Shown here: positions 33,404-42,100 of the stretch, one piece after another
Position numbering within the stretch: position 1 is the stretch's first letter
How the letters are laid out: every line of letters starts with the position of its first letter
Assembly (NCBI RefSeq): GCF_000527135.1
Contig: NZ_AZUP01000001.1
Coordinates: forward strand, 1,488,001-1,552,000
Length of the DNA: 64,000 bases
DNA from: Methyloversatilis discipulorum
Lineage (GTDB): Bacteria > Pseudomonadota > Gammaproteobacteria > Burkholderiales > Rhodocyclaceae
Direction: 5' to 3'
Position numbers and translations under genes: made by a program
The notes under the pieces: generated by a model
The model's database searches: none
Told to the model about the DNA's origin: nothing
Seen by the model: the letters and a program-made list of their open reading frames with translations, nothing else

Positions 33404-34903
33404 ATGACCGACCACGCCGCACTGCCTGCCGACGACGACAACCACATCATCGCGGAGCGGCGCGAGAAACTGCGCCAGTGGCGTGAAGCCGGCGGCGCCT
33501 ACCCGAACGACTTCCAGCGCACGCATTACGCCGGCGAAATCACCGCCCAGCATGCGACGGCCACCGCCGAGGCACTGGAAGCACATCCCGAGCGCGTACA
33601 ACTTGCCGGCCGCATCATGCTCAAGCGCGTGATGGGCAAGGCCAGCTTCGCCACCATCCAGGACATGTCGGGGCGCATCCAGCTCTACGTGACCAATGAC
33701 GGCGTCGGCGAAGAGGTGCATGGCGCCTTCAAGCACTGGGATCTGGGCGACATCGTCGGCTGTTCCGGCACGCTGTTCCGCACCCGCACCGGCGAACTGA
33801 CGGTGAAGTGCGACGCCATCCGCCTGCTGTCCAAGGCGCTGCGTCCGCTGCCGGAGAAATTCCACGGCCTGTCGGACCAGGAAGCGAAGTACCGCTACCG
33901 CTACCTCGACCTCATCACCAACGACGACTCGCGCGCCACCTTCGTCGCGCGCAGCCGCATGATGAGCGCCATCCGCGCCGAAATGACGCGCCAGGGCTTC
34001 CTCGAGGTCGAAACGCCGATGATGCACCCCATCCCTGGCGGCGCTGCGGCCAAGCCCTTCAAGACCCACCACAACGCGCTCGACATGGAACTGTTCCTGC
34101 GCATCGCGCCCGAGCTCTACCTGAAGCGACTGGTGGTCGGCGGTTTCGAGAAGGTGTTCGAGGTCAACCGCAATTTCCGCAACGAAGGCATCAGCCCGCG
34201 CCACAATCCCGAATTCACGATGATGGAGTTCTATCAGGCCTATGCCGACTACCGGCAGCTGATGGACTACACCGAATACCTGCTGCGCCACTGCGCCGAA
34301 CAGGCGCTGGGCACGACCAAGTTCATGTACCAGGGCCGCGAGCTGGACCTGGGCCAGCCCTTCCACCGGCTCACCATCGTCGAGGCCATTCGCAAGTACA
34401 ACCCGCAGTACACCGAAGAGCAGCTGGCCGACGAGGCCTTCGTGAAGCAGGCCATCGTGACCCACGGCGAAAAGGTGAAGCCGGGCGGCCTCGGCTCGCT
34501 GCAGCTGCAGCTGTTCGAAGCCTGCGCCGAAGCGCAGCTGTGGGAACCGACCTTCATCATCGACTACCCGGCCGAGGTGAGCCCGCTGGCGCGCCGTTCG
34601 GACGCGCAGCCGGACATCACCGAGCGCTTCGAGCTGTTCATCGTCGGCCGCGAGATCGCGAATGGCTTCTCTGAGCTGAACGACCCGGAAGACCAAGCGG
34701 CCCGCTTCCTCGAACAGGCCAAAGCCAAGGACGCTGGCGACGAAGAAGCGATGTATTTCGACGCCGATTACATCCGCGCGCTCGAGCACGGCCTGCCGCC
34801 GACCGGCGGCTGCGGCATCGGCATCGACCGCCTGGTCATGCTGCTGACCGACTCGGCCAATATCCGCGACGTGATCCTGTTCCCGCAGATGCGGCGCGAG
34901 TAA
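33404..34903 (+). CDS. lysS: Lysyl-tRNA synthetase, class II
   Basis: A 499-residue class II LysRS that charges tRNA-Lys. The N-terminal OB-fold (about 50-155, [23 protein letters not shown]) binds the anticodon. Class II motif 2 is [23 protein letters not shown] and motif 3 [16 protein letters not shown]. Length fits LysS (505 in E. coli). The ATG at 33404 is preferred over an upstream frame extension of 29 residues, since [23 protein letters not shown] fits the family start. Confidence 0.97.
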   Translation: MTDHAALPADDDNHIIAERREKLRQWREAGGAYPNDFQRTHYAGEITAQHATATAEALEAHPERVQLAGRIMLKRVMGKASFATIQDMSGRIQLYVTNDGVGEEVHGAFKHWDLGDIVGCSGTLFRTRTGELTVKCDAIRLLSKALRPLPEKFHGLSDQEAKYRYRYLDLITNDDSRATFVARSRMMSAIRAEMTRQGFLEVETPMMHPIPGGAAAKPFKTHHNALDMELFLRIAPELYLKRLVVGGFEKVFEVNRNFRNEGISPRHNPEFTMMEFYQAYADYRQLMDYTEYLLRHCAEQALGTTKFMYQGRELDLGQPFHRLTIVEAIRKYNPQYTEEQLADEAFVKQAIVTHGEKVKPGGLGSLQLQLFEACAEAQLWEPTFIIDYPAEVSPLARRSDAQPDITERFELFIVGREIANGFSELNDPEDQAARFLEQAKAKDAGDEEAMYFDADYIRALEHGLPPTGGCGIGIDRLVMLLTDSANIRDVILFPQMRRE

Positions 34904-34930
34904 GCGTCCGGCCCGGATACGGCCCACGAT

Positions 34931-34978
34931 GAACGCCGATCGAACCGATGCCCGCGGCGCCGGTCCTGATCGGCGTTC
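34931..34978 (+). terminator. Long inverted repeat after lysS, possible terminator
   Basis: GAACGCCGATC (34931-34941) and GATCGGCGTTC (34968-34978) are perfect 11-bp inverted copies around a 26-nt loop, followed by CGCTTTCC. It lies between lysS and mnmC. The T-tract is weak. Confidence 0.4.
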
Positions 34979-34998
34979 CGCTTTCCAGTGACCGCACC

Positions 34999-36861
34999 AT
35001 GTCCCGACCTCTTCAGCCCCTGGTTCCCGCGCCGCTCGAATTCGCCGACGATGGCACGCCGCGCTCGGCCGCCTACGACGACGTCTATCACTCGTCGGAC
35101 GGCGCTCTGGCGCAGGCGCAGCACGTGTTTCTCGCCGGCAACGGTCTGCCCGACCGCTGGGCCGGACGCGAACGCTTCGTCGTGCTGGAGACCGGTTTCG
35201 GCCTCGGCCTGAACTTTCTCGCCACCTGGCGCGCCTGGCGCGACAGCCCAGAGCGCTGCGCACGACTGCACTTCGTATCGGTCGAGAAACACCCGTTCGC
35301 GCAGTACGACCTGTCCATTGCGTACCAGCGCCTGCTGCCGCCTGACATGGCCGAGATGGCGCAGAAGCTGGTCGAGCGCTGGCCGCTGGCGGTGCGCGGG
35401 CTGCACCGCATCGAGTTCGACGCCGGTCGCGTCATCCTGACGCTGGGTCTGGGCGACGCCGACACGCTGCTGCCGCAACTGACCCTGCGCGCCAACGCGA
35501 TCTATCTGGATGGCTTCTCGCCGGCGAAGAATCCCGAACTGTGGTCGCCCCACATATGTAAACAGCTGTCGCGCCTCGCCGCCGCGGATGCCACGCTGGC
35601 CACCTGGAGCGTCGCCTCCGGCGTGCGCGACGCGCTGGCCGGCGCCGGCTTCGTTACGGAAAAGCAGACCGGCTTCGGGCCGAAGCGCCACATGCTGACC
35701 GGCCGTCTGCACCCGGGCGCGCAGGCGGCCGCACTGCGCCATCGGCCTGAGCCGGCGGCGCCGAAGCGGGTGGCGGTGATCGGCGCCGGCCTCGCCGGCT
35801 GCGCCGTCGCCGAGCGACTGGCCGCGCGTGACGTCGAAGTGGTGCTGATCGAGCGCCACGCAGCCCCCGCGCAGGAAGCGTCGGGCAATGCGGCGGGCGT
35901 GCTGCGACCGATGATTGCCCGCGACGACAGCGTGATCGCGCGTTTTTCCCGTGCCGCCTTCCTGCACGCCTCGACCCACATGAGGCGGCTGGCCGGCGAA
36001 GGTCGGCCGCTGAAGTGGGGCCCGACCGGCGTGATGCAGATCGCCCACGACGCCGAACACGAGCGCCTGCAGCGCGAGGTGTGCGAAACCGGCGCGCTGC
36101 CGCAGGCGCTGGTGCGCTACCTGTCCGACTGGGAAATGACGCGCCGCATCGGCTATCCGGTCGCACTCGGCGGCTGGTGGTTCCCGCGCGGCGCCTGGGT
36201 GAATCCGGCCAGCCTGTGCGACGCCAATCTCGAGCGCGGCGGTGCGGCGGTGAGCCGGCTGATGTCCACCGAAGCACTGTCCCTGACCCGCGACAGCGAC
36301 CACTGGTCGGTAGGCACCGCTGCCGGCACGCTGATCGACGCCGACGCCGTGGTACTGGCCAACGCGGCGGACGCCTGCGCACTGGCGCCGTTCGCGCTGC
36401 CGCTGACGCGCGTGCGCGGCCAGGTGACACGGCTGCCGCGCAACCTGCTGCCCAATCTGCACGTAACGGTGTGCCGCGAGGGCTACATCTGCCCGACGCC
36501 GGACGGCGATCTCAATCTCGGTGCCAGCTTCGACATCGGTGACGCCGACACTTCCGTGCGCGAGGACAGTCACGCCGGCAACCTGGCCCGCCTCGAACGC
36601 CTGCTGCCCGAGGCCTGCACGCCGCCGCACGCTGCAACACTGGTCGGTCGCACTTCGTTTCGGACTGCAACACCTGACCGTCTGCCGTTGATCGGTGAAA
36701 CCGGCGGCCTGCAGTTGCTGACCGGCCTCGGTGCGCGCGGCCTGGTGTGGAATGCGCTCGGCGCAGAGCTCCTCGCAGCAAGGCTTTGCGGCGATCCGCT
36801 GCCGCTCGAACGGGATCTCGCTCAAGCGCTGAGCCCGTCCCGCTTCGCGCCGGACGATTGA
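34999..36861 (+). CDS. mnmC: Bifunctional tRNA mnm5s2U34 methyltransferase / cmnm5s2U34 oxidoreductase
   Basis: A 620-residue two-domain enzyme acting on the wobble uridine of several tRNAs. The N-terminal methyltransferase domain (about 1-240) has DVYHSSDGALAQAQHVFL and the SAM motif ETGFGLGLNFLATW, then YLDGFSPAKNPELWS. The C-terminal FAD domain (about 255-600) begins RVAVIGAGLAGCAVAERLA and contains EASGNAAGVLRPMI, and VGRTSFRTATPDRLPLIG near the end. The domain order and length match E. coli MnmC (668). ATG 34999 is chosen since MSRPLQPLVPAPLEFADDGTPRS is family-like; a start at 34948 would add 17 residues. Confidence 0.95.
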   Translation: MSRPLQPLVPAPLEFADDGTPRSAAYDDVYHSSDGALAQAQHVFLAGNGLPDRWAGRERFVVLETGFGLGLNFLATWRAWRDSPERCARLHFVSVEKHPFAQYDLSIAYQRLLPPDMAEMAQKLVERWPLAVRGLHRIEFDAGRVILTLGLGDADTLLPQLTLRANAIYLDGFSPAKNPELWSPHICKQLSRLAAADATLATWSVASGVRDALAGAGFVTEKQTGFGPKRHMLTGRLHPGAQAAALRHRPEPAAPKRVAVIGAGLAGCAVAERLAARDVEVVLIERHAAPAQEASGNAAGVLRPMIARDDSVIARFSRAAFLHASTHMRRLAGEGRPLKWGPTGVMQIAHDAEHERLQREVCETGALPQALVRYLSDWEMTRRIGYPVALGGWWFPRGAWVNPASLCDANLERGGAAVSRLMSTEALSLTRDSDHWSVGTAAGTLIDADAVVLANAADACALAPFALPLTRVRGQVTRLPRNLLPNLHVTVCREGYICPTPDGDLNLGASFDIGDADTSVREDSHAGNLARLERLLPEACTPPHAATLVGRTSFRTATPDRLPLIGETGGLQLLTGLGARGLVWNALGAELLAARLCGDPLPLERDLAQALSPSRFAPDD

Positions 36862-36899
36862 CCGAAATCAACCGTTGCGGGAAAAATTTCACGCAGCGG

Positions 36900-36926
36900 T
36901 GAAGCTTTCCGGGCGGCAGCCGTAAA
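36900..36926 (+). promoter_or_regulatory. Predicted sigma-28 (flagellar) promoter of the PAS chemoreceptor gene
   Basis: TGAAGCTT (36900-36907), an 11-bp gap, then GCCGTAAA (36919-36926). This fits the FliA consensus TAAAGTTT-N11-GCCGATAA at 6 of 8 bases in each box with exact spacing. It sits about 97 bp before the start codon. Confidence 0.45.
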
Positions 36927-37022
36927 CCGCTTCATGCCCCCGGAAATGCGTGACCGTTCGTCTTGCTTGCATGAAGCCCGACAGTCCTTTCCGGGAGGGA
37001 TCACGCCACCTGGAGAGTCGCC

Positions 37023-38612
37023 GTGAAAATAAATCTGCCGGTAACGCAGAAAGAAGTCTTCCTTGAGCCCGGGAAACCCATCGTCACCAAAACCGACCTG
37101 AAGGGCGCCATCACCTACGCCAATGAGTCCTTCATCAGCATCAGCGGCTTCAGCCGCGAAGAGCTGGTCGGCCACAATCACAATGTCGTGCGGCATCCAG
37201 ACATGCCGCCCGAAGCTTTCGAAGACCTTTGGCTCACCATCAAGGCCGGTCAGCCGTGGCGCGGTCTGGTCAAGAACCGCTCGAAGAACGGCGACCACTA
37301 CTGGGTCGAAGCCTTCGTCACGCCAATCACCGTCGATGGCCGTACGGTCGGTTACCAGTCGGTGCGCAACGCGCCCAAGCGCGAGGAAGTCGCCGCCGCC
37401 GAAACGCTCTACCGCGCCGTCCGCGACAAGACGGCGAAATTCCCGCGTACGCCGATCAGCAAGCCAAAACTGGGCCTTGCCGGCCGTGTCTGGCTCGGTG
37501 CCGGCGTGACGTCAGCGCTGGCGCTGGCCGGCGGCGCCGTCGGCGGAGCATGGGGCCTGGGTCTGTCCGGCGTCGCCGCCGCTGTGGCACTGGGCACGGC
37601 CGCCTGGCAGAACAGCACGGTCGCCGGCCGCCTCGACAGCCTGCACCGCACCCTGCTGGAACTGGACGAAGGCAAGCTGGCCAAGCAGATCGAAGCGCCG
37701 CCGGGGCCGCTGCGCCCGCTGTTCGTCGCGATGGAAGTGATGCGCATCCACCTGCGCGCAATGTTCGCTGACGTACTGGTCAATGCGCGCGAGGTCGATG
37801 ATCGCTCGAAGGAACTGGACGAGGCGATGCGCGCGCTGATCAAGGCCACCGGTGCCCAGGGCGAGAACGTGATGCAGGTCGCCGCGGCGATGGAAGAAAT
37901 GAGCGTGTCGATCAACGAGGTGTCGAGCAACACGGATCGTGGCCTGGAGGCGGTCAAGCGCACCGAACACAGTGCGCAGGACGCGATGAAGACGATGGAA
38001 GCGGGCATCGCCAGCAGTCATCGCGTGGTCGGCGTGGTGACGCAGTCGCAGGAACGCATTGCCGAGGTGAACGCGTCGGTCGAGAAGATCCGCGAGGTGT
38101 CGCAGGTGATCAACGACATCGCCGAACAGACCAATCTGCTGGCGCTGAACGCGGCGATCGAAGCCGCCCGCGCCGGCGAACAGGGCCGCGGCTTCGCGGT
38201 GGTGGCCGACGAGGTGCGCAAGCTGGCCGAACGCACCCGCACCAGCACCAAGGACATCGGCTCGGCGGTGACCGACATCATCCAGCTGGCCGGTTCGGCG
38301 GTGGATACGATGAGCGCCACGGCTGGCGAGGTGGCCCGTTCGACGAGCGAAATCGAGGCCAGCAGCGCCGGCCTGCAGGGCATCTGGGACGCCAGCCGCG
38401 AAGCTGCCAACTACTCCGAGGAAATCACCCAGATGCTGCGCCAGCAGTCGCTCGCCTCGCACGAGGTGGCGTGCAGCATGGAACGCATTTCGAGCACGGT
38501 GGAACAGACCAACTCGAGCGTGCAGTCGGTTGGCGAGGCCGCCACCCGTCTGCACTCGACGTCGAGCGAACTGCGCGAACTGGTGAAACACCTGGAACAG
38601 GCGCTGCACTGA
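37023..38612 (+). CDS. PAS-domain methyl-accepting chemotaxis protein (Aer-like)
   Basis: A 529-residue chemoreceptor with no periplasmic domain. The N-terminal PAS domain (about 10-125: [43 protein letters not shown]) is typical of Aer-type redox/energy sensors that bind FAD. Two closely spaced hydrophobic segments lie at about 158-200. The signalling tip is [38 protein letters not shown]. The C-terminus lacks a CheR-docking pentapeptide. The start is GTG 37023 after GGAG. A predicted sigma-28 promoter precedes it, consistent with co-expression with flagellar genes. Confidence 0.92.
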   Translation: MKINLPVTQKEVFLEPGKPIVTKTDLKGAITYANESFISISGFSREELVGHNHNVVRHPDMPPEAFEDLWLTIKAGQPWRGLVKNRSKNGDHYWVEAFVTPITVDGRTVGYQSVRNAPKREEVAAAETLYRAVRDKTAKFPRTPISKPKLGLAGRVWLGAGVTSALALAGGAVGGAWGLGLSGVAAAVALGTAAWQNSTVAGRLDSLHRTLLELDEGKLAKQIEAPPGPLRPLFVAMEVMRIHLRAMFADVLVNAREVDDRSKELDEAMRALIKATGAQGENVMQVAAAMEEMSVSINEVSSNTDRGLEAVKRTEHSAQDAMKTMEAGIASSHRVVGVVTQSQERIAEVNASVEKIREVSQVINDIAEQTNLLALNAAIEAARAGEQGRGFAVVADEVRKLAERTRTSTKDIGSAVTDIIQLAGSAVDTMSATAGEVARSTSEIEASSAGLQGIWDASREAANYSEEITQMLRQQSLASHEVACSMERISSTVEQTNSSVQSVGEAATRLHSTSSELRELVKHLEQALH

Positions 38613-38683
38613 TACGGACAGCCGCCGTGCCGATCAGGCCCGGCGGCTTCCGCAATCGCGCACTTCCGATGAGCCTCCCCCTT

Positions 38684-38721
38684 GGCGACAGCGCCCGCCC
38701 GCGGCGGAGCTGTCGCCTTTT
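38684..38721 (+). terminator. Probable terminator of the PAS chemoreceptor gene
   Basis: GGCGACAGC (38684-38692) pairs with GCTGTCGCC (38709-38717), followed by TTTT. It lies about 70 bp past the stop codon at 38612. Confidence 0.6.
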
Positions 38722-38742
38722 CACATCTGCCGGACGGCCCTC

Positions 38743-40779
38743 TCAGGCACGCACCGCGTGGGTCGCCCCGGTCAGCCCCTTGAGCACGTCGGCCACGCCA
38801 CGCGTGTGCCCCGCCACACCGGCGGTTTCGCTGCTGTAGGTGTCGATGGTTTCGAGCACCTGGGTCAGACCGGATACGCCGGTCGATTGCGCTTCTATCA
38901 TCTGCGCCACACGCACGATCTCAGCCGCCAGCGCGGAAATGTCCTTGCCGATCACACCGGCGCTGTTGCGCGACTTCTCGGCCAGCATGCGCACCTCGTC
39001 GGCCACCACCGCGAAACCGCGACCGGCTTCGCCGGCGCGGGCGGCCTCGATGGCGGCGTTCAGCGCCAGCAGATTGGTCTGATCGGCGATCTGCTGGATC
39101 ATTTCGACCACACGCTGGATGCGGTCGCTGGCGTGCGACAGGTCGCGCGCACTGCTGCCCACTTCGTTCGCCTGCCCGGCCAGCGTATCGACGGTACGCA
39201 CCGCCGTCTGGATGACGCCCTGCTGGTCGCTCAAGCGCGTCGTCAGCTCACCCACCGAGCCGTAAAGATCGTTGGCACAGGCTTCGAGCTGGCTCGCGGT
39301 CGCCTCGCGCGTGCGCTGGGCGTCGAGCATGATTTCGCCGAGGTGGTTCAGGTCGCGTACCACCGGCACCATGCTGGGGTCGACGTTGCCCGGATCGAGC
39401 CGGCTGCCGAAGTTGCCGGCGCGGTAATCGCTGATCTGCTGCACCATCACGCGCGACATGCCGGCCAGCTTGGCGTTCTGCCGGCGCAGGAAGAAGGCCT
39501 TGAACTCGCCGTAATGGGCGACGAAGTTGTCGACGTACTCATCGCGGAACACCTCGCCCTGCTGCAGCCGGAAGAAGAACACGGCGGTCAGCGTCTGGTT
39601 CAGGTTCAGACCGAGGATTTCGCCGAAGGTCGAGAAACCGGCGACGTCGATGCCGCTGAACACGCGGTCCAGCCCGCTCAGTTCGGCGCCGTTGTAGAGC
39701 CGGCGCAGCACGCAGTCGTTGAACATGCCTGCCAGCGGCTGGCCCGGCTTGTTCGACATGAAGGCGCGGAAGTCGCGCTCCGTGGTGGCGGCGAACGGCG
39801 TACGCCGCACCAGCACCAGCTCCTCGCCCGGCGCCACGTCGCAGTAGAAGTCGACGCGATCGTGATCGAAATCCAGCGTCGCGACCGAGCGCACGAACAG
39901 TTCGCCATTGACGCGGATGGCGAAGGAGTGGCTGTCGAGCTTGGCCGACAGCTGGCTGCGCTCGCAGCCGAAAGTCCTGCACAGCGCGTCGATCAGTGAC
40001 ACTGCGCGGCCGTCCTCGTCGATCACCAGATTCACCTGGCGACGCTCGACCGACGCGCTGAAGATCTGGAAGCGGGTCTGCGTGGCTTCGAAGTTCTGGC
40101 TCTTGAACACGCCGAAACGCACTTGCGGCGCCATCTTCAGGAAGGTGACCAGCACGTGGTTGTTGAGCCGGCGGTTGCCGTCGTGCAGCCAGGTGTCCTT
40201 GAAGTCGAGCTTGCCGCCGGCCGAACCACCGACGAACAGACAGGGAAAGCGGCCGGCTTCGTACAGCGCTTCCATGAAGAAGGATTCGGAATTCGACAGG
40301 CCGTCGAACAGTACATAGGCAAAGGTGTCGCGGTGATCGATGTCCATCGCCACCTGCGCGCCCTGGATGCTGCGCACGAGACGCTCGATGCGCTCGCGGT
40401 AGTCCATCACGCGACCGTTCTGCCGCAGGTCCTCGCTGGCCAGAGGAATCGCCACCACCTGCGCCTGGCCGATCACGCTGCGGTCGAACAGTTGCAGCAC
40501 GACGCGGTCGCGTCCGTCCGACGCGGCACAGTACAGCGATGAGCCGGCGGCGCTGCACAGTTCGCCGGCGGTGGTGCTCAGGGTCAGCGCAACGCCTGGA
40601 AACCGGGCCTTGATGGCCTGTGCGACGCGGTCGATGTCGACGTCCGGCGCAACGTATCCGCTGACGAACGAGGGCGTGCTGCGTACCGCAGCAAGGCGCG
40701 ATTCCAACTCGCCCAACCGCGTCTGCAGCGTTTCGATGCCTGCGCGCCCGTTCTGTGACTGGCGTCCGAATAGTTTCAT
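38743..40779 (-). CDS. Methyl-accepting chemotaxis protein with FIST sensor domain
   Basis: A 678-residue soluble chemoreceptor. The N-terminal part carries a FIST domain (about 40-240: [41 protein letters not shown]) and FIST_C (about 250-400: [23 protein letters not shown]). These bind small ligands, perhaps amino acids. There are no obvious membrane helices, so it senses inside the cell. The C-terminal signalling domain has the tip [38 protein letters not shown]. The ATG at 40779 follows GGGAGAGA; a start 30 bp upstream is less likely. A weak sigma-28-like sequence (TAAAG, 40861-40857) lies about 75 bp upstream. Confidence 0.9.
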   Translation of the reverse strand: MKLFGRQSQNGRAGIETLQTRLGELESRLAAVRSTPSFVSGYVAPDVDIDRVAQAIKARFPGVALTLSTTAGELCSAAGSSLYCAASDGRDRVVLQLFDRSVIGQAQVVAIPLASEDLRQNGRVMDYRERIERLVRSIQGAQVAMDIDHRDTFAYVLFDGLSNSESFFMEALYEAGRFPCLFVGGSAGGKLDFKDTWLHDGNRRLNNHVLVTFLKMAPQVRFGVFKSQNFEATQTRFQIFSASVERRQVNLVIDEDGRAVSLIDALCRTFGCERSQLSAKLDSHSFAIRVNGELFVRSVATLDFDHDRVDFYCDVAPGEELVLVRRTPFAATTERDFRAFMSNKPGQPLAGMFNDCVLRRLYNGAELSGLDRVFSGIDVAGFSTFGEILGLNLNQTLTAVFFFRLQQGEVFRDEYVDNFVAHYGEFKAFFLRRQNAKLAGMSRVMVQQISDYRAGNFGSRLDPGNVDPSMVPVVRDLNHLGEIMLDAQRTREATASQLEACANDLYGSVGELTTRLSDQQGVIQTAVRTVDTLAGQANEVGSSARDLSHASDRIQRVVEMIQQIADQTNLLALNAAIEAARAGEAGRGFAVVADEVRMLAEKSRNSAGVIGKDISALAAEIVRVAQMIEAQSTGVSGLTQVLETIDTYSSETAGVAGHTRGVADVLKGLTGATHAVRA

Positions 40780-40982
40780 CTCTCTCTCCCTGAGTTCCCG
40801 ATCGGCCACGCGGTGGCGCGTCGATCAGCGTTAACCAACGGGAGCGACCCACTGGACTTTATGGTTGAGAAACGAAAATTTTCCAGGCGTGTTCAATCTC
40901 TGGACACTTTTTCTTCAATGAACACATGGGTTTAACGAAGTCGGACATGGTGCGGGGCAGCACGACGGCCACCGCGGGCAGA

Positions 40983-41945
40983 TCAATCGACCAGGCCGAG
41001 CACACGGTCGGCCAGCGCGTTGGCGCTGTCGAAGGCATCCTCGATGCGCTCGCCCAGACAGCCGTCGGAGGCATAGCCAAGCCTGCTGTCGGCGTCCCAC
41101 AGACAGGGACGGCCGAGTGGCCGGATCACGCGGGCGTAGCGCCAACGATGCGCGCAGCGATGAACCGGCATCGCCGCACAGCCGGTCGCGGCTGCGAAAG
41201 CCTCGAGCAGCAAGGCTTCGATCTCCTCCGGTGAGCACTCGAGATGGTCCTGCGACCACTGCGCATCGGCGTGCACCACCCAGCACTCCTGCGCGGAGTC
41301 GCGCTGCGGTTTGCTGCTGTCACGCGCCGCCCAGTTCAGTGCGCCGCCGGCGTCGAAGCGCAGGCAGTCGTCAGCGCCGATGCGCTCTGCGAACGACAGC
41401 ATCAGCGTCCAGCAAGGCGCATAGCGGATGTCCTGCATGGCGTCGATGAAGGGCTTGATGTCCATGCCGGCGCAGCGCTCGAACAGTCCCGCCGCCTGCG
41501 GCGCCGGCAAGGTCACCAGCACCGCGTCGAAACAGTCGGCCAGCATGCCGGCCTCGCCCGCCAGCCACCAGCCGAGGCGGTCCGCCCCCATGCCGGTGAT
41601 GGCGATCTGCGAACGGATCTCGGCGCCCCACAGCAGGCGCGGCGCCAGCGCATTCATGCCGGGCACGCCCACCCAGCGCGGATCGCCGTCGATCGCAGCT
41701 GCGGGCCACTGCGCGATGACGCCGGCGCGCTGCCAGTCGGCGAGGCGCCCCTGCAGCGCCTCGCCGCGCACCGACATGAACTGCGCACCGTGATCGAAGC
41801 GCAGCCGGCCGGCCGCGCGCGTGGCCATGCGACCACCTGCTGCACGGCCCTTGTCGAACACCTGGACCGAGCGCCCGGCGTCGATCAGGCGCCGCGCGAG
41901 CGTGCATCCCGCCATGCCCGCTCCGATTACCGCAATGTTGTGCAT
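40983..41945 (-). CDS. Renalase-like FAD-dependent oxidoreductase
   Basis: A 320-residue flavoprotein opening with IAVIGAGMAGCTLARRLIDAG, the FAD Rossmann motif, then VFDKGRAAGGRMATR and FDHGAQFMSVR. The C-terminal motif WRYARVIRPLGRPCLWD and ERIEDAFDSANALADRVL complete the family pattern. Bacterial renalase-like enzymes can oxidise aberrant dihydronicotinamide isomers, but whether this one does is unknown. Start ATG 41945; the frame opens 54 bp further upstream without family-like sequence. It is divergent from the ATP-grasp gene. Confidence 0.85.
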   Translation of the reverse strand: MHNIAVIGAGMAGCTLARRLIDAGRSVQVFDKGRAAGGRMATRAAGRLRFDHGAQFMSVRGEALQGRLADWQRAGVIAQWPAAAIDGDPRWVGVPGMNALAPRLLWGAEIRSQIAITGMGADRLGWWLAGEAGMLADCFDAVLVTLPAPQAAGLFERCAGMDIKPFIDAMQDIRYAPCWTLMLSFAERIGADDCLRFDAGGALNWAARDSSKPQRDSAQECWVVHADAQWSQDHLECSPEEIEALLLEAFAAATGCAAMPVHRCAHRWRYARVIRPLGRPCLWDADSRLGYASDGCLGERIEDAFDSANALADRVLGLVD

Positions 41946-42100
41946 TGTTGCTGTCCCTCTATTTATCAGTGCATCACCTGCGAGTGCGGAGCGGATCATG
42001 CAAGGTCTGTGCTAGGGTCTGCTCTCACCTGATTCGCACGCCACGATCCGGAAGCGCGTGCGCGAATGGCCAAGCGCCGCGCACCACGACAGCAACACCG

